A DNA stretch of 64,000 bases from Prolixibacteraceae bacterium (GTDB lineage Bacteria > Bacteroidota > Bacteroidia > Bacteroidales > Prolixibacteraceae): contig CANJNY010000011.1 in NCBI GenBank assembly GCA_947475715.1, positions 1 through 64,000 on the forward strand, in the 5' to 3' direction. Shown piece by piece: positions 1 to 8,098 of the stretch. The position numbers were made by a program, and so were the translations under genes. A model generated the notes under the pieces. That model saw only the letters and a program-made list of their open reading frames with translations. It ran no database searches and was not told the origin of the DNA. The stretch's first letter is position 1. The number at the start of each line of letters is the position of its first letter.

Positions 1-426
1 CCGATAATCGAAGAGGCTGCCATTTCGTGGGCAATAGGAAGCTATACCAATCTTGAAATAGATGAAGTCAATATCCTTAATGCCTCAATTTTTTCAATGC
101 ACCGGGCTCTTTATCAACTTAATATACGTCCTGATCATATTATTATCGACGGGAATCGGTTTAAACCGTATGAAAATATTCCGTTTACCACAGTGATAAA
201 AGGAGATGGAAAATATCTCTCTATCGCTGCTGCCTCCGTTCTGGCCAAAACCTACCGTGATGATTATATGCTTGCCATTGATGAACAATATCCCCAGTAT
301 AAGTGGTGTCAAAACAAAGGGTATCCAACACCCTTTCACAGAGCTGCAATTGTTAAATATGGAATAACACCGTTCCATCGGAAAAGCTTTAAACTATGCG
401 ATTCCCAACTTTTGATTAACTTTTAA
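1..426 (+). CDS. rnhB: Ribonuclease HII, C-terminal part (5' end outside window)
   Basis: RNase HII removes RNA from RNA/DNA hybrids, including single ribonucleotides misincorporated into DNA. The frame is open from base 1, so the N-terminus with the first catalytic Asp/Glu pair lies outside the window; the first internal Met is at 97. The visible part carries family hallmarks: an EIDxxNIL segment, then IIIDGN with an acidic active-site Asp, then SVLAKTYRD (matching the SIIAKVxRD motif), and a C-terminal YPTPFHR...ITPFHRKSF block. The stop at 424-426 is followed by a short AT-rich gap before the sphingolipid pair. Identification from these motifs is firm; only completeness is uncertain. Confidence 0.93.
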   Translation, partial: PIIEEAAISWAIGSYTNLEIDEVNILNASIFSMHRALYQLNIRPDHIIIDGNRFKPYENIPFTTVIKGDGKYLSIAAASVLAKTYRDDYMLAIDEQYPQYKWCQNKGYPTPFHRAAIVKYGITPFHRKSFKLCDSQLLINF

Positions 427-481
427 CAGGATTATGAAACAAACCAATCTGAACTAGTTAATTAAGAATAATATTTTTTAT

Positions 482-489
482 TACTTTTG
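482..489 (+). promoter_or_regulatory. Putative Bacteroidota -7 box (TACTTTTG)
   Basis: The sequence matches the Bacteroidota housekeeping -7 consensus TAnnTTTG and lies 28 bases before the serine palmitoyltransferase start codon. I see no clear -33 TTG/TTTG at the usual spacing, so this is a moderate call. Confidence 0.4.
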
Positions 490-516
490 AAACAATTATA
501 ATTAACTATCTTAACA

Positions 517-1734
517 ATGGGAATTCTTCATACTAAGCTATCGCATTACCATTTACCACAAAAACTCATATCTGCCGGCCTTTACCCATACTTTAGGGTT
601 ATTGAATCCGATCAGGACACCGAGGTGGTGATAAACGATAAAAAAGTGTTGATGTTTGGTTCAAACAGTTATCTTGGCCTTACCTGTCATCCCAAAGTAA
701 AGGAAGCGGCAAAAAATGCCATTGATAAATATGGAACGGGTTGTGCCGGTTCAAGGTTTCTTAATGGAAATCTGGATATCCATATGCAACTGGAGGAAAG
801 ACTTGCCCGACTGGTAAATAAAGAAGCAGCATTATGTTATAGTACAGGATTTCAGGTGAATCAAGGAGTGATCTCGTGTGTCGCCGGCCGAAATGATTAT
901 GTTATTCTTGACGAACTTGATCATGCATCAATCATAGATGGGAGCAGGCTAACCTTTGCAAAGGTGCTAAAGTTTGCCCATAACGACATGAAAGATCTGG
1001 AACGCAAACTAAAACTATGTGAACCCGATAAAGTAAAATTAATTGTGGTAGATGGCATCTTTTCAATGGAAGGCGACATTACCAACCTTCCTGAAATTGT
1101 CCGTCTTTCTGAAAAATACGGTGGATCCATTATGGTGGATGATGCACATGCTCTGGGTGTAATTGGGAAAAATGGTTCAGGCACCGCTTCCCATTTTGGT
1201 CTTACCGATAAGGTGGATCTAATCATGGGAACCTTCTCAAAATCGATGGCATCCATTGGCGGGTTTATCGCAGCAGACAAAACTGCAATAAATTTTATTA
1301 AGCATAATTCCCGGTCACTGATGTTCAGTGCAAGCATGACCCCCTCCTCCGCTGCCAGTGTTCTGGCTGCCATAGAAATCATGGTAAATGAACCCGAACG
1401 AATTCAACACCTGATGGTTCTCACCAAATATGCCCGTGATCGTTTCAACGAGCTTGGTTTCGATACAGGCAAATCTGAATCACCAATTATTCCACTATTC
1501 ATCCGCGATGATATCAAAGCATTGCAGATGGCACAACGGCTGCTAGAAAAGGGGGTCTTTATTAACCCGGTTGTTTCGCCTGCTGTCCCGAAAGAAGATT
1601 GTATTATCCGCTTTTCATTGATGGCAACCCACACGTTTGAGCAGGTAGATCGGGCTATTGAAAAAATAACTGCTGTCGCAAAGGAGCTTGATGTGTTAGG
1701 TTGCGAAGTTGCCCTGAACAAAAACTATTTATAA
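517..1734 (+). CDS. spt: Serine palmitoyltransferase-like alpha-oxoamine synthase
   Basis: A 405-residue PLP-dependent alpha-oxoamine synthase. It probably condenses serine with a fatty acyl-CoA (or acyl-ACP) to 3-ketosphinganine, the first step of sphingolipid synthesis. The N-terminus (LPQKLISAGLYPYFR), LMFGSNSYLGLT, GCAGSRFLNG and LDELDHASIIDG segments resemble Bacteroides-type SPT more than BioF or Kbl. VDDAHALG carries the PLP-pyridine Asp and TFSKS carries the Schiff-base lysine, Lys242. Length is normal for the family. The SDR gene 23 bp downstream on the same strand fits a 3-ketosphinganine reductase. BioF-like activity cannot be excluded from sequence alone, but a second family member (kbl, 34.5 kb) is clearly different. 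Confidence 0.85.
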   Translation: MGILHTKLSHYHLPQKLISAGLYPYFRVIESDQDTEVVINDKKVLMFGSNSYLGLTCHPKVKEAAKNAIDKYGTGCAGSRFLNGNLDIHMQLEERLARLVNKEAALCYSTGFQVNQGVISCVAGRNDYVILDELDHASIIDGSRLTFAKVLKFAHNDMKDLERKLKLCEPDKVKLIVVDGIFSMEGDITNLPEIVRLSEKYGGSIMVDDAHALGVIGKNGSGTASHFGLTDKVDLIMGTFSKSMASIGGFIAADKTAINFIKHNSRSLMFSASMTPSSAASVLAAIEIMVNEPERIQHLMVLTKYARDRFNELGFDTGKSESPIIPLFIRDDIKALQMAQRLLEKGVFINPVVSPAVPKEDCIIRFSLMATHTFEQVDRAIEKITAVAKELDVLGCEVALNKNYL

Positions 1735-1757
1735 CAGATTTAACTAACTTTAAACGA

Positions 1758-2567
1758 ATGGCAAAGGTTGTATTGATTACGGGGATCTCCTCCGGATTTG
1801 GAAAAGCCATTTCGGAGCTCCTCTCCTCTGAAGGATACGCGGTTTATGGAATAAACCGCAGCCAGAATGAAGATTTAGATGGAAAGATTAAAGTACTTCA
1901 GGCAGATGTAACCGATGTAATTTCAATACAGCAGGCGATTGCCACGTTGCTGACCAGAGAAGATCGTATAGACATTCTGATAAATAATGCAGGGATGGGT
2001 ATAACCGGCTCAATCGAAGATTCGTCGCACGACGATATTCACCTTCAAATGAGTACGAATTTCATGGGTTATGTCAATATGATACAGGCAGTACTTCCGG
2101 CAATGCGCGCACAGCGTGGAGCCACAATTGTCAATATTAGTTCTATTGGAGGTTTGATGGGATTACCTTACCAGGGATTCTATGCCGCCAGTAAATTTGC
2201 AGTTGAGGGATTAAGTGAATCCCTTCGAATGGAACTTCTTCCTTACAAAATTAAGATCGTTGTAATACAGCCTGGCGACTTCCATACCAGCTTTACAGCT
2301 AATCGCAAACCAGCGCTGTCTCAGAACGGCGGAAGTGTTTATGCAAGTCAGTTTGAAAAAACGTTATCACTGATCGAGAAGGACGAAAAGGGTGGATTAA
2401 AACCTGAATTTTTAGCACGGAAACTTTCAAAAATTCTGAAGAAGAAAAATCCATGTCACAGCTACATAATTGCAACGCTTGAGCAAAAATTTGCAGTCGT
2501 TCTTAAACGTATTCTGCCGGGATCAATGTTCTCCTCGATCCTTTCCTCACATTACGGAATAAAATAA
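1758..2567 (+). CDS. Short-chain dehydrogenase/reductase, possible 3-ketosphinganine reductase
   Basis: A 269-residue classical SDR. The NAD(P)-binding motif TGISSGFG is at residues 8-15, NNAG follows the central strand, and the catalytic Ser (NISSIGG, about residue 129) and YxxxK (Tyr142, Lys146) are all present. I place the start at the ATG at 1758 because it puts the Rossmann strand at the N-terminus; an in-frame extension back to 1701 would overlap the preceding gene. Spacing of 23 bp from the serine palmitoyltransferase gene indicates co-transcription, and reduction of 3-ketosphinganine is the natural partner step. That substrate is inferred from context; SDR sequence alone does not fix it. 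Confidence 0.8.
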   Translation: MAKVVLITGISSGFGKAISELLSSEGYAVYGINRSQNEDLDGKIKVLQADVTDVISIQQAIATLLTREDRIDILINNAGMGITGSIEDSSHDDIHLQMSTNFMGYVNMIQAVLPAMRAQRGATIVNISSIGGLMGLPYQGFYAASKFAVEGLSESLRMELLPYKIKIVVIQPGDFHTSFTANRKPALSQNGGSVYASQFEKTLSLIEKDEKGGLKPEFLARKLSKILKKKNPCHSYIIATLEQKFAVVLKRILPGSMFSSILSSHYGIK

Positions 2568-2603
2568 TCAACGGTTATAAAATACCAAACCCTCAAAAAA
2601 TAG

Positions 2604-2641
2604 AAGACCCTCAAGGTTTTGGAAACCTTGAGGGTCTTTTT
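2604..2641. terminator. Bidirectional rho-independent terminator
   Basis: Perfect 16-bp inverted repeat (AAGACCCTCAAGGTTT, 3-base loop) with T residues after it and an A-rich run before it. It can therefore serve both the SDR gene (plus) and the converging ribonucleotide reductase gene (minus). Confidence 0.85.
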
Positions 2642-2662
2642 ATATCAAATGGATTAATATCA

Positions 2663-5209
2663 TCATCCACATTTTGAAGAGCCACAATCCTGACAGATCA
2701 GGCACCCTTCCTGGTAGATAACATTGGCAGAACTGCATGCTTCGCATTTAGCATCTTCTGCAGCTGTACCATTTGGAATATATTTCTTTAAAGCACGCGC
2801 TACTCCATTTTTCCAGGTATTGATCGACTCAACATCAAACTGAAGGCTGGTAACCAATTCAACAACCTTTTGAATCGGCATTCCGTGACGCAAGACACTG
2901 GAAATTAATTTTGCATAATTCCAAAATATCGGATTGAATTTGAAAGATAACCCTTCAATGGTTGTTTTATAACCTCTCGAATTCCGATATTGAAAATCAT
3001 AACGTGAGGCACCCGTTTCATCACGACTTTTGATTATCCAACCTTCGGTGACAGAGCGGGGCAATAGTATACCATCTTCGTCATCAGCCAATCCGGTAAA
3101 GATTTCATAGGGCTTCCCATCAATGAGGCCGATAAAGGCGATCCATTTCTCCTTGTTATTCTGAAGTCTTACGATATCAGCGTCAAGGATCTCCGGACGT
3201 TTGGTAGGGAAAACGCCTTCGACGTTTTTCTCTTTTGTTGAGATTAATACCCCTGTGCGTGAACCTTCACGATAAACGGTAACCCCTTTACAACCACTCT
3301 CCCACGCTGCAAAATATAACTTGTTAACCAATTCTTCAGTGGCCTCTTCAGGAAGGTTAATTGTAACTGAAATAGAATGATCGACCCATTTTTGGATTTG
3401 TCCCTGCATTCTAACTTTTGCCAGCCAATCGATATCGTTCGATGAAGCCTTGTGATAAGGTGATTTGGCAATCAGTTCATCCAGCTCATCATTTGAATAA
3501 TTCCGTTTAAGTTCAAATCCATTAACCTCCATCCAGGTTCTAAACTTATGGTGAAATACCATATACTCTTCCCAGCTGTCACCCATCTCATCAACAAAAT
3601 CAATACGGGCATCCTTGTCATTGGGATTAACTTTTCTGCGTCGTTTATATACGGGCATGAAAACAGGCTCAATACCCGATGTGGTCTGAGTCATAAGACT
3701 CGTTGTTCCTGTTGGGGCAATGGTCAGCAAGGCAATATTCCGGCGACCATACCTGGTCATATCCTTGTAAAGTTGAGGATCAGCCTCTGCTAATCGCTGG
3801 ATAAACGGATTATTTTTTTCACGCTTGGCATCATACACCGGAAAAGCTCCACGCTCTTTGGCAAGAATAACCGAACCACGATAAGCCTCAAGAGCAACAA
3901 TTTTATGTACCTCAACCGAGAACTCAACTGCAGTTTCAGATCCATAACGTAATCCCAGGGCGGCAAGCATATCACCTTCGGCAGTGATCCCAATGCCAGT
4001 ACGACGACCATTGACTGCCATCTCTTTAATTTTCTCCCAAAGGTTAACTTCCACTCTCTTTATTTCTGCATCTTCGGGATCGGCGATAATCTTATTGTAA
4101 ATGGCATCGATCTTCTCAAGCTCCAGATCGATGATATCATCCATGATTTGCTGTGTCTGCCTGACATGTTTCCGGAATAGGTCAAAGTCAAATTTTGCAT
4201 GCTGTGTAAACGGCTGATCAACATAGGAATATAAATTCAGTGCAATTAACCGGCAACTATCATAAGGGCATAGCGGGATCTCGCCGCACGGATTTGTCGA
4301 AATAGTTTTATAACCCAGATCTGCATAACAATCAGGAACCGATTCCTTAATAATGGTATCCCAGAAAAGAATTCCCGGTTCGGCAGATTTCCATGCATTA
4401 AAAACGATCTTATCCCATAAACCCGCAGCATCGATATCCTTGGTATAGGCAGGATTCTGACTCTCAATCGGATATTTCTGATGATAGGTCGTTTTATCAC
4501 GAACGGCCTGCATAAATTCATCATCAATTTTAACAGATACGTTAGCTCCGGTAACTTTACCTTCATCCATCTTCGCATCTATAAAATCTTCGGAATCGGG
4601 ATGCCGGATCGAAACCGACAACATCAGGGCCCCGCGTCTTCCGTCCTGAGCAACTTCGCGTGTTGAGTTCGAGAAACGCTCCATAAACGGAACAATTCCC
4701 GTTGATGTAAGTGCTGAATTCTTCACAGGGGATCCTTTGGGACGGATGTGAGATAAATCGTGGCCAACCCCTCCGCGTCTTTTCATCAGTTGAACCTGCT
4801 CCTGATCGATCATGATTATTCCGCCATACGAATCGGCACCATTGCCAACAACGAAACAATTTGATAAAGAACCAACCTGAAAATCATTTCCAATTCCGGT
4901 CATTGGCCCACCCTGGGGTACTATATATTTAAAATCCTTGAAAAGATCAAATAATTCATCTTCCGAAAGGGGATTGGGATACAATTTTTCAATCCTTGCA
5001 ATCTCTTTTGCAAGCCGACGGTGAAGGTCATCCGGGGTTAATTCAAAAATATTGCCGTAAGAATCTTTTAGCGCATATTTATTAACCCATACACGGGCCG
5101 CCAGATCGTCACCCTTAAAATATTTAACTGAGGCAAGGAATGCCTGGTCGGGAGTGTAGGTTGTGGGAACCTCATCTTTTTGCTGGGGGGTGATCTCTTT
5201 TAATTCCAT
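2663..5209 (-). CDS. nrdJ: Vitamin B12-dependent (class II) ribonucleoside-diphosphate reductase
   Basis: An 848-residue adenosylcobalamin-dependent ribonucleotide reductase, making deoxyribonucleotides without an oxygen-activated radical subunit. Seen: the SLSNCFVV substrate-site cysteine, the GRRGALMLS segment, the radical-loop motif NPCGEIPL at 306-313 (Cys308, Glu310), and TIAPTGTTSLM followed by TSGIEPVF. The C-terminal tail has CEAC...CLICQDCGSSKCG, combining a zinc-ribbon-like cluster with the reducing cysteines seen in long NrdJ proteins. Length and motifs point to NrdJ rather than class I NrdA. It converges on the SDR gene across a shared terminator. No cobalamin riboswitch consensus is evident upstream. 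Confidence 0.95.
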   Translation of the reverse strand: MELKEITPQQKDEVPTTYTPDQAFLASVKYFKGDDLAARVWVNKYALKDSYGNIFELTPDDLHRRLAKEIARIEKLYPNPLSEDELFDLFKDFKYIVPQGGPMTGIGNDFQVGSLSNCFVVGNGADSYGGIIMIDQEQVQLMKRRGGVGHDLSHIRPKGSPVKNSALTSTGIVPFMERFSNSTREVAQDGRRGALMLSVSIRHPDSEDFIDAKMDEGKVTGANVSVKIDDEFMQAVRDKTTYHQKYPIESQNPAYTKDIDAAGLWDKIVFNAWKSAEPGILFWDTIIKESVPDCYADLGYKTISTNPCGEIPLCPYDSCRLIALNLYSYVDQPFTQHAKFDFDLFRKHVRQTQQIMDDIIDLELEKIDAIYNKIIADPEDAEIKRVEVNLWEKIKEMAVNGRRTGIGITAEGDMLAALGLRYGSETAVEFSVEVHKIVALEAYRGSVILAKERGAFPVYDAKREKNNPFIQRLAEADPQLYKDMTRYGRRNIALLTIAPTGTTSLMTQTTSGIEPVFMPVYKRRRKVNPNDKDARIDFVDEMGDSWEEYMVFHHKFRTWMEVNGFELKRNYSNDELDELIAKSPYHKASSNDIDWLAKVRMQGQIQKWVDHSISVTINLPEEATEELVNKLYFAAWESGCKGVTVYREGSRTGVLISTKEKNVEGVFPTKRPEILDADIVRLQNNKEKWIAFIGLIDGKPYEIFTGLADDEDGILLPRSVTEGWIIKSRDETGASRYDFQYRNSRGYKTTIEGLSFKFNPIFWNYAKLISSVLRHGMPIQKVVELVTSLQFDVESINTWKNGVARALKKYIPNGTAAEDAKCEACSSANVIYQEGCLICQDCGSSKCG

Positions 5210-5568
5210 TAATTTAATTATTTGGTTGATTTAATTGGGGTTATTAATTCCCCAAAGCCTTCATTTGTATAAATGCAATATATAGGATATTTACTATTTT
5301 CGAATATAAATTTATTATAAAAAATAAAAAGTTATCAACTTTATCCTGTTAAGTAATTTAAATTGAGCTAGTTAAATTTTAAATACCTGTTGAATGTTTA
5401 CAAAAAAAATAATCTCTGTAAACATTATTTTATTGAAAGTACTTATTTCAAAGCAAATAGCTCCTCAATGAAAGAAGCGGAAAAAATATCCGGAAAAGGG
5501 AGATAAACGGATTGTTAATAACTAAGATTTAGGATTAAAAGCTCAATTTTATCTGGTTGTAAAACATC
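5210..5568. other. Intergenic region upstream of nrdJ
   Basis: AT-rich and without a plausible gene. It contains a hairpin TTGGGG/CCCCAA at 5235-5255, which would lie in the nrdJ 5' leader, and a larger inverted repeat at 5393-5426. I looked for B12-box-like sequence (GCCACTG on the minus strand) and saw none. No canonical TAnnTTTG box was found for nrdJ. Confidence 0.5.
5393..5426. repeat. 10-bp inverted repeat upstream of nrdJ
   Basis: AATGTTTACA and TGTAAACATT form perfect arms with a 14-base spacer, about 185-215 bases upstream of the nrdJ start. There is no flanking GC-rich stem, so it looks more like an operator than a terminator. It does not resemble the NrdR box. Function is inferred only from position and symmetry. 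Confidence 0.4.
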
Positions 5569-5919
5569 TCAACGTTCAAGTGTCACACTGACTTTACCAA
5601 TCTCCCCTCCCATAGGTGGATTTAATTTGGATATTTTTACTTTAACATTTTCAACTGACCGATACTCGCTATAAAAGCGGTTCAATATTCTTCCGGCAAC
5701 ATTTTCAAGCAGGCGCGACTTAATCTGCATCTCTTCCTGAACAATCCGGTAGGCAATCTGATAGTCAAATGCATCGGAAAGCTGATCACTTTCTGCTGCT
5801 TTTGAACATTGCGTCCTGAGCGTCAGATCGACTATGAAATGATTACCTACAATCTGTTCTGCTTCAAAATGACCATGATAGGCATAAAATTTCATCCCTT
5901 CAATTTCAATGATTCCCAT
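5569..5919 (-). CDS. folB: Dihydroneopterin aldolase
   Basis: A 116-residue FolB that cleaves 7,8-dihydroneopterin to 6-hydroxymethyl-dihydropterin and glycolaldehyde in folate synthesis. Diagnostic residues are seen: the N-terminal FYAYHGHFEAE block with conserved Glu21, Tyr53 in FDY, and Lys98 in ISKLNPPMGG, the usual catalytic Lys followed by proline. Length is typical. It is divergent from glnS, with 137 bp between the starts. Confidence 0.93.
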   Translation of the reverse strand: MGIIEIEGMKFYAYHGHFEAEQIVGNHFIVDLTLRTQCSKAAESDQLSDAFDYQIAYRIVQEEMQIKSRLLENVAGRILNRFYSEYRSVENVKVKISKLNPPMGGEIGKVSVTLER

Positions 5920-6056
5920 CCTTAAACTCGTTTGTTAATGAGCGTAAAATTAATCTAATTTTAAATCTGCATTTAACCGCACGAATTTTATCTCTATTCG
6001 TTCAACTCTTATTACTTTTACACAAATTTTTCAGATGCAAAGAAAATTAAAATATT

Positions 6057-7751
6057 ATGGCAGAAAGTGACAATAGTAGCTTGGAGCAGGAGCAGATTAT
6101 TGCTAAGAATTTTATTCAGCAACAAATAATCGATGATCTTGCTGAAGGGAAAAACGGAGGCAGAATTCACACTCGTTTTCCTCCTGAACCTAATGGTTAT
6201 CTGCATATTGGACATGCAAAGTCGATCTGCCTTAATTTCGGCACAGCCCGCAAATTCGGGGGATTAACCAATCTTCGGTTTGATGACACCAATCCGACCA
6301 AAGAGGAGACCGAATATGTTGATTCCATTATGGAGGATGTCCGCTGGCTGGGTTTCGACTGGGATGAGAGGTTATTTTATGCTTCCGACTATTTCGATAA
6401 ACTATACGAATTTGCAGTAAAACTTATAATTGAAGGAAAAGCATACGTCGATTTTCAACCTCAGGAGGTGATCAGCGAACAAAAAGGGGTTCCTACCCGC
6501 CCTGGAATTGATAGTCCCTACCGAAATAGTTTGCCGCAAGAGAATGTCGAACTATTTGCAAAAATGAAAAACGGGTTCTATAATGAGGGAGATTGTGTCT
6601 TAAGGGGCAAGATTGATATGTCATCTCCTAATATGCACATGCGTGACCCACTAATGTACCGCATATTAAAACAGCCACATCACAGAACAGGTGACAAATG
6701 GTGCATCTACCCGATGTATGATTATGCACATGGACAGTGCGACTATTGGGAAGGAATTACCCATTCGATTTGTACCCTTGAATTTGAAGTACACCGCCCG
6801 CTTTACGACTGGTTTATCGATCAGCTAAAAGATAGCGACTACAGACCCAGGCAAATTGAGTTTTCAAGATTGAATATAACCTATACCGTGATGTCCAAAC
6901 GACGGTTATTGCAATTAGTCAAAGAAAATTATGTAAACGGATGGGATGATCCGCGGATGCCAACCATTTGCGGTTTACGCCGCCGCGGCTACACTCCTGA
7001 ATCAATGCGCTCCTTTTCCGATATGGTTGGAATCACAAAAGTCGATGGCATTACCGATGTCGCCGTACTCGAATATTGCATCCGTGAAGATCTTAACAAA
7101 AGGGCACAACGGGTGATGGGTGTGATCGATCCAATTAAGGTGGTTATAACAAATTACCCTGAAGGTTTGGTTGAAGAACTTGATGCCGTTAATAACCCCG
7201 AAGACGAAAGTATGGGAAAACGTAAAGTTCCATTTTCGCGTGAACTATACCTCGAACGGGAAGATTTCATGGAAAATCCAACCAATAAATTCTACCGGCT
7301 ATCAGTAGGCCGCGAAGTCCGACTGCGTTATTCCTACTTTATAAAGTGTACCGATATTATCAGGAACGGTGAGGGTGATATTATTGAACTTCATTGCACC
7401 TATGATCCGGAAACCAAAGGGGGTAATGCACCTGACGGCAGGAAGGTGAAAGCAACCCTTCATTGGGTCGCAGTCGCTCAGGCAGTTAAAGCTGAAGTGC
7501 GCCTGTACGACCGGCTGTTTACCGATCCCGATCCTGCAGGACACAAGGACAAGGACCTGCTCGAATTTCTAAATCCCGATTCATTAAAAGTATTGAGCGA
7601 ATGTTACATTGAACCGTTTGTTAAAAATGGAAAGCCATTGGATAGCTTTCAGTTCGAAAGACTCGGATATTTCAATATTGATCCCGATTCCACCTCAAAC
7701 CAAATGGTTTTTAACCGGATTGTGTCACTAAAAGATGGATTTAAGAAATAA
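6057..7751 (+). CDS. glnS: Glutaminyl-tRNA synthetase
   Basis: A 564-residue class I aminoacyl-tRNA synthetase that charges tRNA-Gln directly with glutamine. The [15 protein letters not shown] signature places HIGH at 50-53 and the second ATP motif reads MSKR at 279-282. [11 protein letters not shown] and [14 protein letters not shown] are GlnRS-type rather than GluRS-type. The C-terminal half is the beta-barrel anticodon-binding region. A separate gltX at 36.7 kb confirms that this is the Gln enzyme. A strong terminator follows. Confidence 0.96.
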   Translation: MAESDNSSLEQEQIIAKNFIQQQIIDDLAEGKNGGRIHTRFPPEPNGYLHIGHAKSICLNFGTARKFGGLTNLRFDDTNPTKEETEYVDSIMEDVRWLGFDWDERLFYASDYFDKLYEFAVKLIIEGKAYVDFQPQEVISEQKGVPTRPGIDSPYRNSLPQENVELFAKMKNGFYNEGDCVLRGKIDMSSPNMHMRDPLMYRILKQPHHRTGDKWCIYPMYDYAHGQCDYWEGITHSICTLEFEVHRPLYDWFIDQLKDSDYRPRQIEFSRLNITYTVMSKRRLLQLVKENYVNGWDDPRMPTICGLRRRGYTPESMRSFSDMVGITKVDGITDVAVLEYCIREDLNKRAQRVMGVIDPIKVVITNYPEGLVEELDAVNNPEDESMGKRKVPFSRELYLEREDFMENPTNKFYRLSVGREVRLRYSYFIKCTDIIRNGEGDIIELHCTYDPETKGGNAPDGRKVKATLHWVAVAQAVKAEVRLYDRLFTDPDPAGHKDKDLLEFLNPDSLKVLSECYIEPFVKNGKPLDSFQFERLGYFNIDPDSTSNQMVFNRIVSLKDGFKK

Positions 7752-7790
7752 GAATTAATGGTGAATTGTTAATTTGGCAATTCAATAATT

Positions 7791-7839
7791 AGTGCGCGGG
7801 TGAGTGTTCAGGACGTGAACACTCACCCGCGCACTTTTA
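7791..7839 (+). terminator. Rho-independent terminator after glnS
   Basis: Perfect 20-bp GC-rich stem (7791-7810 with 7816-7835) around the loop GGACG, followed by TTTT. The stem is unusually long and perfect for a terminator. Confidence 0.85.
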
Positions 7840-8098
7840 GAATTACAATTGTATCCATATATTTAACCGAGATCTCAATGTCATTTTCGGTCGCTCCCAG
7901 GACCCCGAAAAGGGAAGGGGCAGCAAACCAAACACGGAATCATCAGAAAAAGAGAGTTAATTATGTAAATTAATCTTCTATTACAACAGCTTATCACTTC
8001 CAAAGGTTTAACTTTGTAATTAAGAACTTTCTAATTATATTTTGGTTTTTACACCAGTTCATAAAAGTAGTCATTACAGACTTCAGAAAGGAGAAACT
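7840..8098. other. Intergenic region between glnS and the glucanotransferase gene
   Basis: No coding capacity seen. It holds a -7-like box at 8009-8016 and, just before the ATG at 8099, a strong AGGAG ribosome-binding site (bases 8090-8094), unusual in this mostly Shine-Dalgarno-poor window. Confidence 0.5.
8009..8016 (+). promoter_or_regulatory. Putative -7 box (TAACTTTG)
   Basis: Matches TAnnTTTG and lies 83 bases before the glucanotransferase ATG. No convincing -33 element at the usual distance. Confidence 0.4.

Noticed and set aside
5210-5568. Cobalamin riboswitch upstream of nrdJ
   Set aside because: No B12-box consensus or conserved multi-stem pattern was seen by eye; only a covariance search could settle it.
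8042-8098. Upstream TTG start for the glucanotransferase (and similar TTG/GTG extensions for waaA, trpA, HlyD, LytS kinase, rnhA)
   Set aside because: In each case an ATG close downstream agrees better with family N-termini, and some extensions overlap promoter or RBS sequence.
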